This document shows, piece by piece, positions 22,773 to 35,000 of a stretch of 64,000 nucleotides of DNA. The DNA is taken from contig NXFV01001674.1 in assembly GCA_002803225.1 (NCBI GenBank), positions 1 to 64,000 of the forward strand, in the 5' to 3' direction. This stretch comes from Gamarada debralockiae (Eukaryota > Ascomycota > Leotiomycetes > Helotiales > Hyphodiscaceae). How positions within the stretch are numbered: position 1 is the stretch's first letter; each line of letters opens with the position of its first letter. The notes below the pieces were generated by a model. It made no database searches. It saw only the letters and a list, made by a program, of their open reading frames with translations, and was not told the DNA's origin. The position numbers and the translations under genes are program-made.

Positions 22773-25700
22773 CTTCGTATCGTGAGGGGTGTTATCGAAG
22801 TGTTGTGAGAAGATTGGGTAAGTAGAGACCAAGATCAACTTTGGTAGAGAAGAACAGAGAAAGAAGGCATGGCATAAGATGAGAGATGAATTCCAACCAC
22901 TATATTACGCAAAGGATCATCTCCACGTATAGGCTAGAGTACGGCAATACAAATATGAAAGGCACCATGCAAGTGAACTTTTAAGACTTACGGCATGTCG
23001 TCCGTGTCACCTGGCTGATGATGGATCCAACGAACGAACAGGGTTCTCCCAGTCCTATCTAAGGAATCTATCGGGTCTGAGCTTCTTCCTGGGGATGCAT
23101 GGCGGTCAAAGTCAAAATAGTGGCCGAGCCCCTGGCGTGCAACATGCAGAGTTCGAAAGCCAAGCGGTTCAGGGCCGCGCTGCATCCCGCGGCTGGATAC
23201 GTATCAACTATCAAAGGTTCGATGGATGATGGGGTGGTTCGATGAAGGTGAAGTTGGCGGATGGAGTGCGAGGCGTGGTGTGCGACGATCAATTAGAATG
23301 TCATGAAAAGGAGCGATTGATACACAGTAGTCAAATACCGGGCTGTAATCAACGTTAGTAGAGACAGAAGGGCTGGTCGGTCAGCCTAGACTAAATCAAG
23401 CAGGGATGATGGACCGATGGTACTGGTTTTGGCTACGCTGCATGTGTACTCACACCACGCCGAATCAAATTTAAATGCCAATCAGTTCGGGTGGTAAATA
23501 AGCGGAAAGAGAAGCGGAAGGGGTGGTTCCAAGTTTGGCGCAAGCAAAGTGTATTCAGTAGTTCTATTGACACCCCGGCCGAAGACAGACCTTTTTTGTG
23601 AAGTCGTGGAACAGACTTAGCTGGACATCAAATAAGGGGCTAAAGAAAGATTGAATTCCCCCGGCCACGCATTCACCGGAGACGGCAACATCCAGATTTG
23701 GAAACTTAATCGAATGTACATTCGTTTGAATCTTATGGAACAAGAAGAAGAAATGTGGCACAACCCCACCATAATCGGAGCCACCAAAATGGACCAATCT
23801 TAATATAAACGCACAATTTTTGATCAAGTTTATTAATACTACTACTTCAATAGGCATGGTGACGTCCGTATTATAAAACTTTGAACTTTGAAGACACCGG
23901 AAAAGTGGAGTTCATGGGGGTTTTTTCCATGCTTTAACTGCCCTGTACGGAATGCCAGCCCCATACCAAGGGTCCAGTCCAAAGTTGACCATCGTCACCA
24001 CCTACAAAACCCACGTATTGGTCAAGTCTACCTACGAGTACAAAACCACTACTAAAGGTCTTTAGCTTCCCTTTACAGTAAGGCTCAAAACTCGGGATGA
24101 AATATATGTCGAAGTCAGAAACAAGAATAGCACAAGACCAGCGGTTGTTTCTGCAAAAACATGGGGGCTGGCAAAACCCAAGTTGTCTCCTCCTCCGTGT
24201 ATTACAAGGGGGCTCTCGAAAATCACATTTTTGCTTTGAGCGGCAACGCCGTCACATATCTCGCGATTCAGGATTCAGCATGAAGCCCTGGAGCGCAATT
24301 GCCATGCATGCAATTAAGGCCGGGCGACGGCAGGCAGATCGTTCACCTGTTGGTGCTGTAGGACCCATGCTTGGTCGCTCGCAGATGAAAACGTTTTGGA
24401 CCCCTGCTTTGAAAACATGCCCTGAGGCTTTTGTTTGGTATTCGAAGCGGTCTCAAGCGGAGCCAAACTCAGCCAACGTGCCAAACCAGGCGACCCACGG
24501 GATTGCAGATGATCCATGGCATTTAGCGAGAAAAAGCTTCCACAGCCCCGTCATTCGAGCAAGAAGATCCTTGACAGTTGAGGCGCCGCTTCGACGTCGA
24601 TATCGGAAGGACACGAAAGATCAAGGATACTGCCATTCTCGTACTTTACCACAAACGGTCGAGTCATGCGTCACAAGCCTAGAGACTGGAAAAAAGCACC
24701 AAGGTCTGTACAATGGCGGCGCTGAAACTTTTCTTCAGCATCATCGACAATCTTAGCAACGGAGGACTAAGCAACTAACAAGCACCCATCAGCTTTGAGC
24801 GATTCGCAATTCAACGGCAAATTCGCATGACTTCAGGGCTACGCAAGCAATAGAGGCAACACCATCAGTAGTCAGCATCTCTGTCGATTTCATTCTGCCC
24901 ATCTGAAGATTTCTATTCTTCGTTTTCCGGAAGGTCATCCATGTTTTCCACCCCACAATAATCCTGGTAACACCGCTCCGTTGGAATTATTAACTGCAGG
25001 CCTGGGCTTTGGGTTGCACCTATTATTGATGAGGCTAGGCAGATTAGATTGAATCAGAGAATGACGCGCAACCCTCTTTTGGTTCGTTAAAGGTAACCCC
25101 TGACTCCATGCACATACTTAAGGCTAAGATTCGTGACGAAGAAGGTTGCCGGCGCATATTTTTTTTTGTGGACCATGGGAGCCGAAGACGTTGGCTCGCG
25201 GTCTGCCCCACCCTTCTCGAATTGTCGATCAGCGCTCAGATTCATGTTTCCCGCCGCGACCCCTCACAGCCAATGAGAAATTGCCATGAGGCTGGTTGAA
25301 TAGGTTTTCGGTCTCGAGACAGCTTTAGAGCCAATAACAGACGATCAACGCCAGATCTGCATAATATCCGACGTCTGGGTCTTACGAGCAACGAGCTCAT
25401 GGAAGCCTGGAAAGGTTGCTCGAAAGGTTTCCTGATGAAAACATCCGATCGTCACCCGCCTAATTCGAGACACCGTCGAGGCCCCCGGGCGCTGTGCAAC
25501 TTCATCAGCATGTTACTGTATCTCCTGACAAGGCTGGCTGGCCCCGGATTCTGAGCCTTCCATCCCACATTGCGTCTTGGGAAGGGCTGCGCGCTAAAGC
25601 TGACTGTGCAAAAATAAAATACGGTAAGCATGTATCATTCCTTTGTACAGCCTGATATGGATCGAAGGTCCCTGGCAATAATCACACCATATGCCGCCGA

Positions 25701-28700
25701 CCGCGAGGTTTCCTCCTTTTCTTGCCTCGTCATTTCTTGTTTGATTGGTTTCTAAACTGGTCTGACCACACAATCGTCCAAATCTTCGGCGACTCACAAG
25801 CAGTGTCATCTTGGTGGGAACCCAGACGTCCAAAGCCCGGCGGTCAGAGGGAATAAAGATGGGTGGTGTGTCCGATTATTGGCTCCGGAACAACTTGATG
25901 ATTTGCATGATCACAGCGGTACGGCTTCCACGCAAGGACCGCCTGTATCTAAAATACATGAGTGCCAATCCAGCTTTACAGATGATGGTGGCGGCTTCTA
26001 GCGTTGTGGGATAAATCGATGCGGGTGCGAATCTTGAAACCTTCAAATCCCTTATCCTCGTTGCGCCCGCCTTATGGGTGTATTTTATCAATTATCAGCC
26101 ATGCCCACACGTTGCAGACGCTTGCAGAATACCATTCCGGGTCATTCCTTCAACCCAGGTGAGAAACGGAAGGAGCAAGAGCAGCGAAGAAGTCCCGTGT
26201 TGAGGAAGGCTTGTGAAACGTAAGGCTGGCCCAACCACATCAGATCTAAAAGGAAGTACACGATCTTCACCATCTCAGCAACGCGGTCAAGAATAATCCA
26301 CAAGGCCGAATGTTATTTCTCGCCTCCTTTCTGGGGTCTCGCTGATCTGTTGGCATTTGAAGATTTAGCAGTTTGTCGGCAACTCAAGCCGGCGGGTTTT
26401 GGTCAGATCAGCCGCCTTTAGCGTGCGTTCCCGACATTCAGAATCAATTCCAACGGCAAGCATCGTGAGATTTCATCATTTCACCAAGGTAAACCTATCA
26501 CAATTAACGTTGAGACGGACCGTGGCGATGTGACCTTGTTATCCCTACAAACGCTGCTCGGGAATTACAACTGACAAGTCATCGAAAAAGGCTGATCCTT
26601 CCGCGCCTTGGTCAATTTCAAATAATTTACTTACGAGTAAAGTGGCTCATATCGTCGCTCACCACCCATCCCCTTGCTTCGGTTGATGCCTCGGCCGCTA
26701 TTATGCCACCCAGATTTCTGGCGACTCGGGGATAAGATTTCACGTATACAAGTAGTTTTTGGCTCAGGATCTTGATGACAGGGCTACGCTGGTGAGCTGC
26801 AAGCTGCGGAATCCTTGGCGTGTCGTTCACACTGGCTTTGCCCGACCTCCACAGCTGAACATACGTACATCTCCTATTCTCGTAACTATCTGCAAGACCC
26901 CAACTTCCTCGCACAGAAGACTCGATTTTGATCCTGCTGGCTGTTGTGCCCATGATAATGTAACCACCGCCCCTTGCGCCTGCCACAAGTTGATGAATTA
27001 TGGTACACGAATAGCTGGAACCTTGACCCTGTAGATATCGGAGATTCAGGAGCTTTGAACCCTTTAACTCTTGGAAACCGAGGATAGCTTTTTCAAGGGA
27101 TACAAACGCCCGATGGAATGTTTCCTTTCACAAACATTTATTGCATTGCATTAGCTGAATTAAAACTGCTGTGCGTTGGCCAGTGGTACCTGCCTTGACC
27201 GATGCGACGACTCTGTCTCTCAGGTGGGTATTTGAGTTCGAAACACCTCAGATTGAAGGTGTCATTGCACGGATTCATGGAATTTGCCCCTTTGTAGCGA
27301 CAGGAAATCATGCTGGCCAAACACTACGCACCGGCTCATCACAGGCAGGCTTCCCGTACGGCACAGGAGGAGATCATTTCACCAGCTCCAGACAAGGTCA
27401 GCGGTCAAGACACGGTAACTGGGGGGCGAACCTTCACAAGTTGCCAGCTACGCAACTTGGCTTTTGCCCTGGCCAATGCGTACACTCCGAGGCGCTTCAA
27501 ACTTCAGATCCACGTCGCAATATTGCTTACTACTGGTAGTAGATCTTTACGCAGTGCATCATATCTCGGAGAGATCGGAGGATTCTTCTTTTAAAAAAGG
27601 TCAGCAAAATAGAGATGTGCTGCGGTCCACAGACTGTGACATGCTTGAGCTGTTAGTACGCCGTGGCAGCTGCATAGAGGCACACACTACCAGGCATCTA
27701 GAACTTCAGCCACACTGAATGCGCTCTTGAATTTTGAGGCGTTCAATCATTCAACTTCTTAGAGATGGAAATGCGGCAGGTCAGCCAGGCATGAAGCCAT
27801 CGAACCATGTGCCAGGAAAAGCAAAAACGACTTGACTCCACAGGAGGAAGGTCGGGAATAATATCTCTTTAATATGCAGCAGCTTACACACGCATCCGTG
27901 AACTTACCGTTCGGGTACGACGTCTGGCAATGTTGATACAGTATTCCCTTGCCCTCAGAGCGAGGAGTGATTCCCTTATTCGGTTGCATGGAGAAATGGC
28001 CACCAACACCGATACTATCCGATACAATAACCGCGTGTGAAGGGGCGCTTTCTTTCTGATCATCAGGTCCTGGCGCTCATGGCGGTCTGACCTCGAATTC
28101 CATATCGATCTTGTCTTGCGAGACGAGGCCGATCCTTGGCTTTCCTCTTTCTGGATGCACCCTCCAACCATTTCTTATTGACGGCTCGCATGGGTCTCAA
28201 AAAAAAACTCACGATTACGACTCCTTGCCTAGTCAACCTCCTTCTCGGCAGCCTGCTTCTTGTGCTCGTCGAGTTGGGCTCGGTGTCAGATGAAAAGGTT
28301 GTGACGTTGCAGATGATGGTGGGAGTGGATCACTGCTGAATCCAACACGAGGACAGCTCAAACAAGTTCCCTTCGGTCTAATATGGAAGAAAGCCTATCT
28401 GTGTCTCGATGAAGTGCACTTCGTATTCTCATTCAGCCCCTTCCGAGGTTCCGATAGATCACATACCCCACACCCACTCGATGAGACTAGTGGTTTGACC
28501 CCCTGATTTGAAAAGGGAACAGTTGAGGAGCATTATCGATAAGACACAAATGTGGGGTATTCCTTTTTCAAGATCTGACTCCGATCTCATCTGAAGCTAT
28601 CCAGATCTCTCGAGGGAAGTGAATGATCGTGTATATTTGATTTATTTATTTGAAGGTATCTAACTGTATACAACTATGCCTGAACAATTTCTGTAGTAGA

Positions 28701-28852
28701 TAATGCGCAAGTGAATAAGCAAATTGCAGTATTAGTGACGCGAAATTCCACGGGCTTTGTTCTTTGCGCCGACAGACACCACTTCTGCAAGCGACCGTGA
28801 AATGTTCATGAATTGAAATCAAGTTCGAGACAGCTTTGAAGCTGCCACAAAC
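22773..28852. other. Six-kilobase gene desert
   Basis: No open frame here shows a recognisable domain, and I found no splice-supported multi-exon gene or transposase/reverse-transcriptase motif. The longest frame (24097-24756, 219 codons) has a Lys/Arg-rich composition without pattern. The first few hundred bases probably hold the promoter of the acidic protein gene, and the last few hundred that of NAD kinase. It could contain non-coding RNA genes or strongly decayed elements that cannot be seen by eye. Confidence 0.4.
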
Positions 28853-30762
28853 ATGGCTCAATCTGCCCCTTCAAAGATAAATCTCCCAAAGCGTGAGCAG
28901 AATGATGGACCTGGCCCTTTCAGCCCAGGAGAAGAGGTAGGAGCGTGCCAAAGGAAGCCTTCAGAGGTCAACCAATGACAAAACCAAACAGTGCAAGTCC
29001 AGCGCCAGCGATGATGAATACCAACATGCTCTTGAGGTAAGAATGGAATTTTTAAAAGCAGAATCCATTGCTAATGCGCATACGCAGGTAATCTTCGATG
29101 CCCAAAACGCGCACCGTCGAAAATCCTCCCTCGTCGCAACCGAGAACCCAGCACAACTATTTGAGAGAAGGAAGAACACAGAATGCTACGTGCATGCGCT
29201 ATTGGAGAATCAAAAAGCACACGGGGGAATTCCCAATGGCGGACTCGAGAACATCGCAGAATCGCTGGCGTCCAGCAGAATGGCACGAGGTTCATACGGC
29301 TCTCAGCAAAATGCAGGCTCTACAGTAGAGGCGAAGGGCTCGATTGATCGCAAGCAAAGCCATACACCTGGACAAGAAGACCAGACATCATGGCAAGAAC
29401 AACTTTTGGCACAACAATCGAAAGCATCGAAGGACGCTGATGAGGATACAACGAAGGTGGAAGTGGAGTCGGGAGAGGAACCCAATGCTGTGCATAGCCG
29501 GTTGCTCTCCAAGAAACAATTGTCAGAGATGGCCTGGGGAGTTAGGGAGTTGAGCAAGCGTCTGGGAAGCATAAGACTGAAGTTGAAGGTCCGGACTGTG
29601 TTTATTCTGACCAAAGCGCACGACGAGACGTTGATTGGGAATACGAGGGACATGGTCAAGTGGTTACTAAGCTCACAGCGAGAAGTCAGATATACGGTTT
29701 ATGTGGAGGACAATCTGAAAAAGAACAAAAAGTTCGATGCATCAGGACTTCTGGACGAGGTCCGAAAAGAATATACTCAAGGGAGCGACACGAACGGAGA
29801 TTATAAGAAACTGGAGCGGAAGCTGAGATACTGGGACGACGAAATGTGTAGAGCACGACCACATACATTCGATTTTGTAATCACTCTTGGCGGCGACGGA
29901 ACTGTGCTTTATGCCAGTTGGCTATTCCAGCGGATTGTTCCTCCAGTTTTGAGTTTTGCGCTGGGAAGTTTGGGCTTCTTGACAAAATTCGATTTTGAGA
30001 AGTATCAGGAGACCTTGATGAAGGCATTCAGAGAAGGCGTCACCATCAGCCTGAGATTGAGATTCGAGGGTACGGTTATGAGGAGTCAGAAGAGGAAGAG
30101 GTCTGTTGAGGATGGAAAGAACGACAAGGCCCAAGAGCAAGATGGAGATGAGAGACGTGATCTGGTTGAAGAGTTGGTGGGAGAGGAGAAGGAGGATGAG
30201 AAGACTCATCGTCCAGATGGGACGTATGAGATCTTGAACGATATTGTTGTTGATCGTGGTCCCAATCCGAGTAAGTATCCCCTTGTCACATAGCCGGATT
30301 TTACTGACATCTTCAGCAATGTCCTCGACTGAGATCTTCGGCGACGACGAACACTTTACTTCTGTCCAAGCAGATGGGGTCTGTGTCGCTACACCCACTG
30401 GCTCAACAGCCTACAACCTTGCCGCTGGCGGCTCTCTGTGCCACCCTGAGAACCCGGTCATCCTCGTCACTGCCATTTGCGCTCATACCCTCTCCTTCCG
30501 ACCCATCATCCTCCCTGATACGATTGTCCTCCGCATAGGGGTCCCTTACGACGCAAGAACAAGCAGTTGGGCAAGTTTCGATGGCCGAGAAAGAGTCGAG
30601 CTAAGACCAGGAGATTATGTTACGATCAGCGCCAGCAGATACCCATTTGCGAACGTGATGAGTGAAGGCAGAAGATCTGAGGATTGGGTCAACAGTATTC
30701 AAGGCAAGCTGGGATGGAATACTAGACAAAGGCAGAAGAGCTATAAGGAGTGGTCAGATTAA
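28853..30762 (+). CDS. NAD+ kinase (Utr1-like)
   Basis: Exons 28853-28936, 28992-29036, 29088-30270 and 30317-30762 join in phase to 585 aa. The enzyme phosphorylates NAD+ with ATP to give NADP+, the source of cellular NADPH. Signatures are the nucleotide-binding GGDGT (VITLGGDGTVLYAS), LGSLGFLTKFDF, and the second conserved block CVATPTGSTAYNLAAGGS. The TMSSTEIFGDDEHFTSVQ segment sits just after the last intron. The N-terminal 180 residues are variable and probably regulatory. A charged insert (KRKRSVEDGKNDKAQEQDGD) interrupts the catalytic domain, as in other fungal cytosolic NAD kinases. No mitochondrial presequence is evident, which favours Utr1-like rather than Pos5-like. Exons 1-2 are short (28 and 15 codons); their junctions are phase 0 and rest on splice signals, so the exact N-terminus is less sure than the rest. 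Confidence 0.92.
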
Positions 30763-31469
30763 TACTAGCCGCGTCTGAGATGGAATAGAAAGGAATATCC
30801 AGTCACTAGAAGTCTCCATGTCCAAGTGTATTGTGAATCGTTCACTCCATTTCCGAGATTCATAGGGCCTCTTAACCATGAAATCCCAGATCGATTTTGA
30901 ATCACTCAAGTTATTTTCGAGATTGGGCAACAGCTATGCTCAGAATTCAAGAAGTACTTTGAGTCATTGACTCCATCTCCGGCATTCTCGTCCTGCCCAA
31001 CATCCTATCCCGTGATTTACAGATCACCTGAAAGTCGCTAGGCTGGGTCCTCTGATTCACAGTCGTGTCTACAAGTCTAGTATAGTGCTAAGCAAAGGCA
31101 GCCTGTGATATAAGGCACCCCAATGCTAGCGCTTGCTATAGTGTTGAGCCAGTGATTTACGGCCTTTCGATTTCCAGCTTTCCCACTTTCCCAATCCGGA
31201 AACGCCCCCTGAATTATCATATTGACGAGTCACAACCTTTTCAACTACAACCACAGCTTTCCTCGTTTCCCAACTCTTCAACAACATCACACGACACAAT
31301 ACTCCGCCACTCCTGCCTTAGCAAAGCATCAGGGGCTTCTTCCTCTGTGGTCACAGCGCAAGGTACTCTCCCTCAACTCTCCCTCCTCATTCCAGGCTTG
31401 CTCTTTTAGGCGATCATCTCCTTTACGGCCATTTCACAACCACTCGAGTCACAGCTTGGGCGCTAGCGC
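30763..31469. other. Intergenic, nothing recognised
   Basis: About 700 bases with T/C-rich stretches leading into the minisatellite ORF. No gene supported. Confidence 0.4.
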
Positions 31470-32072
31470 TTGAGTCATCCCTATACCTATCAACACGACA
31501 TCGGGGTTCGGCATCTATCCTCCCTGTCTAATTACAAACTACATTATCTTGCTTTGGGTGTTCTCTCTCCTATTTTGAATAGGGCATCGGAGCTTGGCCT
31601 CTATCCTCTTTCAATTGAATCGCTAGACTACAGTCACTCGCCTAAGGATTCTGCTCCCCTATCTGGAATCAGGACATCAGAGATCGGCATCTATCTCTGC
31701 TTCTTCCAATCACCAAAAAATAGTCACTCGCTTAAGGACTCCCTCCCCTATTTGACTTGGGCATCAGAGGTGGACGTCTATCTCTTCGTATCTAATATCC
31801 AGACAGAAGTCACTCACTTAAGGTCTCCTTTCCCCTATTCATATCAAAGATTCACAACACATAACCTTCTCTCTTTCAACCACTTTCAACATACTCGAGT
31901 TGTCTCACTACAACAAGCACTAGGCTCATGCATAGCTACAATACAATATAGGACTACTGCCTATCTTCAGCTAACTGCGGTCAGGACAACCGCCTGTCTA
32001 GTCGCCGACACATCCCACCTCGAGATCAAGGCAGAGAATTTACTCTGCTGGGACCACTTGGAACATACCTGA
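31470..32072 (+). CDS. Open frame carrying ~29-residue tandem repeats, status uncertain
   Basis: A 200-codon open frame with no recognised domain. It is open across four degenerate 85-90 bp repeat units, and the encoded repeats are about 29-30 residues long. Examples of equivalent positions are ASELGLYPL, TSEIGIYLCF and ASEVDVYLFV, followed by YSHSPKDS, NSHSLKDS and EVTHLRSP. Unit lengths near multiples of three and the repeat frame agreeing with the open frame suggest coding, or at least translation-compatible, DNA. The frame ends 30 bases before the ATG of the RING-type gene, so it could instead be 5' leader of that gene. No signal peptide or TM segment is evident. Confidence 0.3.
   Translation: MSHPYTYQHDIGVRHLSSLSNYKLHYLALGVLSPILNRASELGLYPLSIESLDYSHSPKDSAPLSGIRTSEIGIYLCFFQSPKNSHSLKDSLPYLTWASEVDVYLFVSNIQTEVTHLRSPFPYSYQRFTTHNLLSFNHFQHTRVVSLQQALGSCIATIQYRTTAYLQLTAVRTTACLVADTSHLEIKAENLLCWDHLEHT
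31497..31845 (+). repeat. Degenerate four-unit tandem repeat (85-90 bp)
   Basis: Units start at about 31497, 31582, 31672 and 31759. Each opens with a GG(G/A)CATC(A/G)GAG-like motif followed by a CTATCT/CC-rich part. The later units share a CAGTCACTCGCCTAAGG-like block and then CTCCCCTAT. The units diverge by point changes and small indels. Confidence 0.75.
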
Positions 32073-32101
32073 CTCACAACTTCAGTGCGAAGGTCTGAGC
32101 C

Positions 32102-33652
32102 ATGGCATCTATGGTCGCGACTCGACGATCCCCACGATCCATCAAGAACCTCTGCGACATCACCACTATCCCCTTCCTCAACGATGAGCAGACAGCAACC
32201 CTCCTCTCCCTCGCACAATGTACTGGCTGGTCTGCCGATTATATAACAAACAAGCTCGCAAAGGCCACAGGCGCCGTGCTTTCTCTTGAGATAGTATGGG
32301 ATCATCACTGGAGCTGGACCTGGGGTCGAAACGAAGGTGCCGAAATCTCCGCTGCTGAGTGGGACATAATGCAAGTGTTGATGAGAAATATTGGAGTGAA
32401 GCTGGACAAGCCTGGAAGGCTGTTGAGTGAGACTGCGAAGCCGGCATGTGTGCTTTCAAGGGCCTTGAAGGATTTGCTAACTGATGATATGACAAACAGA
32501 AAACAATCAAGTTTGCTGAGCAATGGAGTGCGAATATATATTCTTGCTTCACGTCTTGGTTCATGACCATGATGTTCTGACATGCAATAGAATGCTGAAA
32601 GCCGCCCACTGTTTGTTGGCTACACTGCCGACTGCCGTGAAAGAAACAAAGCATGGCTATTCATTTAAAAGAGCTCAAGTGCCTATGGCCAATTGACACC
32701 AACCGAAGAAGAGGTTCTCCGCATATTCGGCGAGAACATACTCTACATCTTCAGAAAAACCTTGAAGCAATGGGCTCAAGCTATGCAGGCCAAAGTTCGA
32801 GAAGACCCAGGCTTACGGCCCATTCGAGAGAGAGACCATGTCGACCTCATCATGGAGTATTTGGAGGTGTTCCAGAAGTCGTATGAGGAGACATTTGGAA
32901 AGATGGAGAGTGGGAAGCCATCTTCTGTATTTGGCGAAATCAAATTAAACACTGTGTTCATCACGAGCACTGGATATGGCGTAAAGGTCGTCTTGGGTCT
33001 TCTCATGGCAGATCGAATGCATGTTGTTGAGAGAAAGCGAAAGCTGGAGCGAGAAATTGTTGGATTTATGGAGGTTGAAGTTGAGGATTTGGAGCACGGT
33101 GCGAAGGACTGCCCCATTTGCCAAGATCCGATGGGCACTGAGAGTCCAGAAGGAACAAAGGAAACTCCACTTCGGATAGTGATTTGTTGTGGACAGGTGA
33201 TTGGAGCTAGATGTCTGCGGGCTTGGTTGGGTGAGTTGGTTTATGAAAATGTCTATCGCGACACATGCCCGACTTGTCGATTCAAGTTCCCCGATTCCTT
33301 CTTGGAAACTCTCTTTTCAAAAGATGAGTATGCTGCACGCATTGGAAAGGAGAGAGTTGTGGTCGATCTTGTCAGTTCTACTCCCGAACCTGTCGAGACA
33401 ATGAGAGCTCAACAAGAGCAAGACGCCCTGCTGCTTGGTGGTGGTGGTGGTGATGATGAGTTACGTGGTGAAGGTGAACTCATGGATGTTGACGATGATA
33501 TGGAGCTCGGTCCTCCACCTCTCACGGGAATGAGACGAGTGAGGAGACCGACGGCTTTAGAACTGTTTGAGCGATCTGGATTCCCCCAAATAGAACTTGG
33601 TGAGCTTGCAAAAGATGAAGCAATGGAAGATGACTTTGATATGGAAGGATAG
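32102..33652 (+). CDS. Atypical RING-type protein, exon structure uncertain
   Basis: Two coding blocks appear to belong together. Block one starts MASMVATRRSPRSIKNLC at 32102. Block two is open from 32669 to the TAG at 33652 and lacks its own good ATG (it enters via SSAYGQLTPTEEEVLRIFGE). One phase-compatible join is donor 32396 to acceptor 32671, and a CTAAC plus ACAG signal near 32500 suggests there may be two introns instead. Block two has a long helical region, then CPICQDP, CCGQVIGARCLRAWL and DTCPTCRFKFPD. This is a RING layout in which the usual His of CGHxFG is Gln. Such proteins are usually E3 ubiquitin ligases, but the missing ligand makes activity uncertain. A Gly run and an acidic tail (MDVDDDMELG; MEDDFDMEG) end the protein. 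The tandem-repeat ORF lies just upstream. Confidence 0.6.
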
Positions 33653-33874
33653 CTTTGAGTTGAGTGTATTGAGGTTTGGATTTGTATGACAGCAACATTA
33701 GCGAAGCTTTAGGGATAGACAGGTCTGGAGAGGTTGGGATCTGTATGATAGCGGTATCAGCGATAGGTTCTATGTTGATCAATGAGCGAAGATTTCGGAA
33801 TAGATAATTTAAAAGCGCAAACCTCCTAATTCTATCCAAATTATTGATTAGAGTTGAGTGATTCAAAGTGATGA

Positions 33875-35000
33875 TTATTTAGCACCAACGGGCCATAACC
33901 TCCATCGACTCACCCAGGCCGTCACCATCTCACTAGTAATTGCAGGTAGACTCATCCTCTCGCTGCTTCTAACACCTTTCGCAGTTTCGAATTCAACACC
34001 TCCTTCCTCATCCACCTTCAGACCTTCAAAAAGTCCCAAATCTTCAAAGCCGGGAACCTCTCCAGAGCTTTCTCATCTATAGATCAAGTGACTTTCACCG
34101 CCTTGAGCCACGCCCTATACTCTACAATTCCAACCTCAATACCAAATTTCCCCTTGATTCCCTCAACAAGGCTCCGAAATGATTCGCGTCGGATTCACAA
34201 TGTTAAACGCCTTCGCCCCGCCGTCCTCTCCTACTTCAAAGCTCAGCTCCGAGTTGCAAGAGGTATGGACCAAATCAAGCATAACGTCAGCAAGTGCATC
34301 AACAGCTATCCAGTGAATCATTCCAAACCTGCCCAAAGTCCCGGGCAGCTTCTTCAGCTCCTTCGAAGCCAGGAGCAAAGACGGGAACCATTCGTTCTGG
34401 TTCCAGACTCCTCTCGAGTCCATTTCTGGTCTGGCAATCTGACTAACGCGCAAGATTGTGAAATTCTTCATTAAGGCAGATGTTGTGATATCATGAAGGA
34501 TGCGTTCACTGACGTATTTTAACTCTCCGTAGCCCATTGGGAAGCCAGGTCATAATTCAATTGTACAGTGTCTAGAACTAGCTGAGCGAATGACCAGTTG
34601 CCTATTGCGGATATTAGGAAACGAAGAATAGGTTGGCTGGCGAGGAGATTTTATACTAAAGGAGGCGAGATTGTGAACACCCGCAACCTGGGCGATGAAG
34701 CTTGTCAGAGCGTGGTTGAAGTCGACGTCGACCTAGGATCAAGCCTGTAACTATGATTTCAGATGTGGTGCCAACATATCTTCCATGCATTATGAATGAT
34801 AATATCGACATTCAGGAGGAAAGTGTCAAGATTTCATGTGGCAAGCCAAATGATGGCTCTGCGAGACCGACTTTCATCCACAACACTTTTGTTGCGGGAC
34901 CTTTGCTGATCTCTCCGTCGACGATTTTGGACTTGCCCGAAAATCGCTCTTGAGCATCCGCCGAACGATCAAGACAGTAGATCCTGCCAATCTATGAATC
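33875..35000 (-). pseudogene. Relic of an NRPS-like thioester-reductase (NAD-binding 4) domain
   Basis: On the minus strand an almost complete reductase domain can be followed through changing frames. In order these are: IYCLDRSADAQERF (34.97-34.93 kb), KVLWMKVGLAEPSFGLPHE, a stop and frame change, LLNVDIIIHNAWK, an intron-like gap, VDFNHALTSFIAQVAGVHNL, a frame change to RFLISAIGNW, another to GFPMGYGELKYVSERILHD (with the Tyr-x-x-x-Lys pair), then ILRVSQIARPE, VWNQNEWFPSLLLASKELK, AFNIVNPTRI, a frame change, LVEGIKGKFGIEVGIVEY, and finally MVTAWVSRWR before a stop at 33875-33877. In intact adenylate-forming reductases this domain releases a carrier-bound acyl group as aldehyde. At least three frameshifts and several stops make it non-functional. 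No adenylation or carrier domain was found upstream. Confidence 0.85.

Noticed and set aside
24097..24756. 219-codon plus-strand open frame
   Set aside because: No domain, no splice-supported neighbours, and the composition looks like chance translation of GC-rich intergenic DNA.
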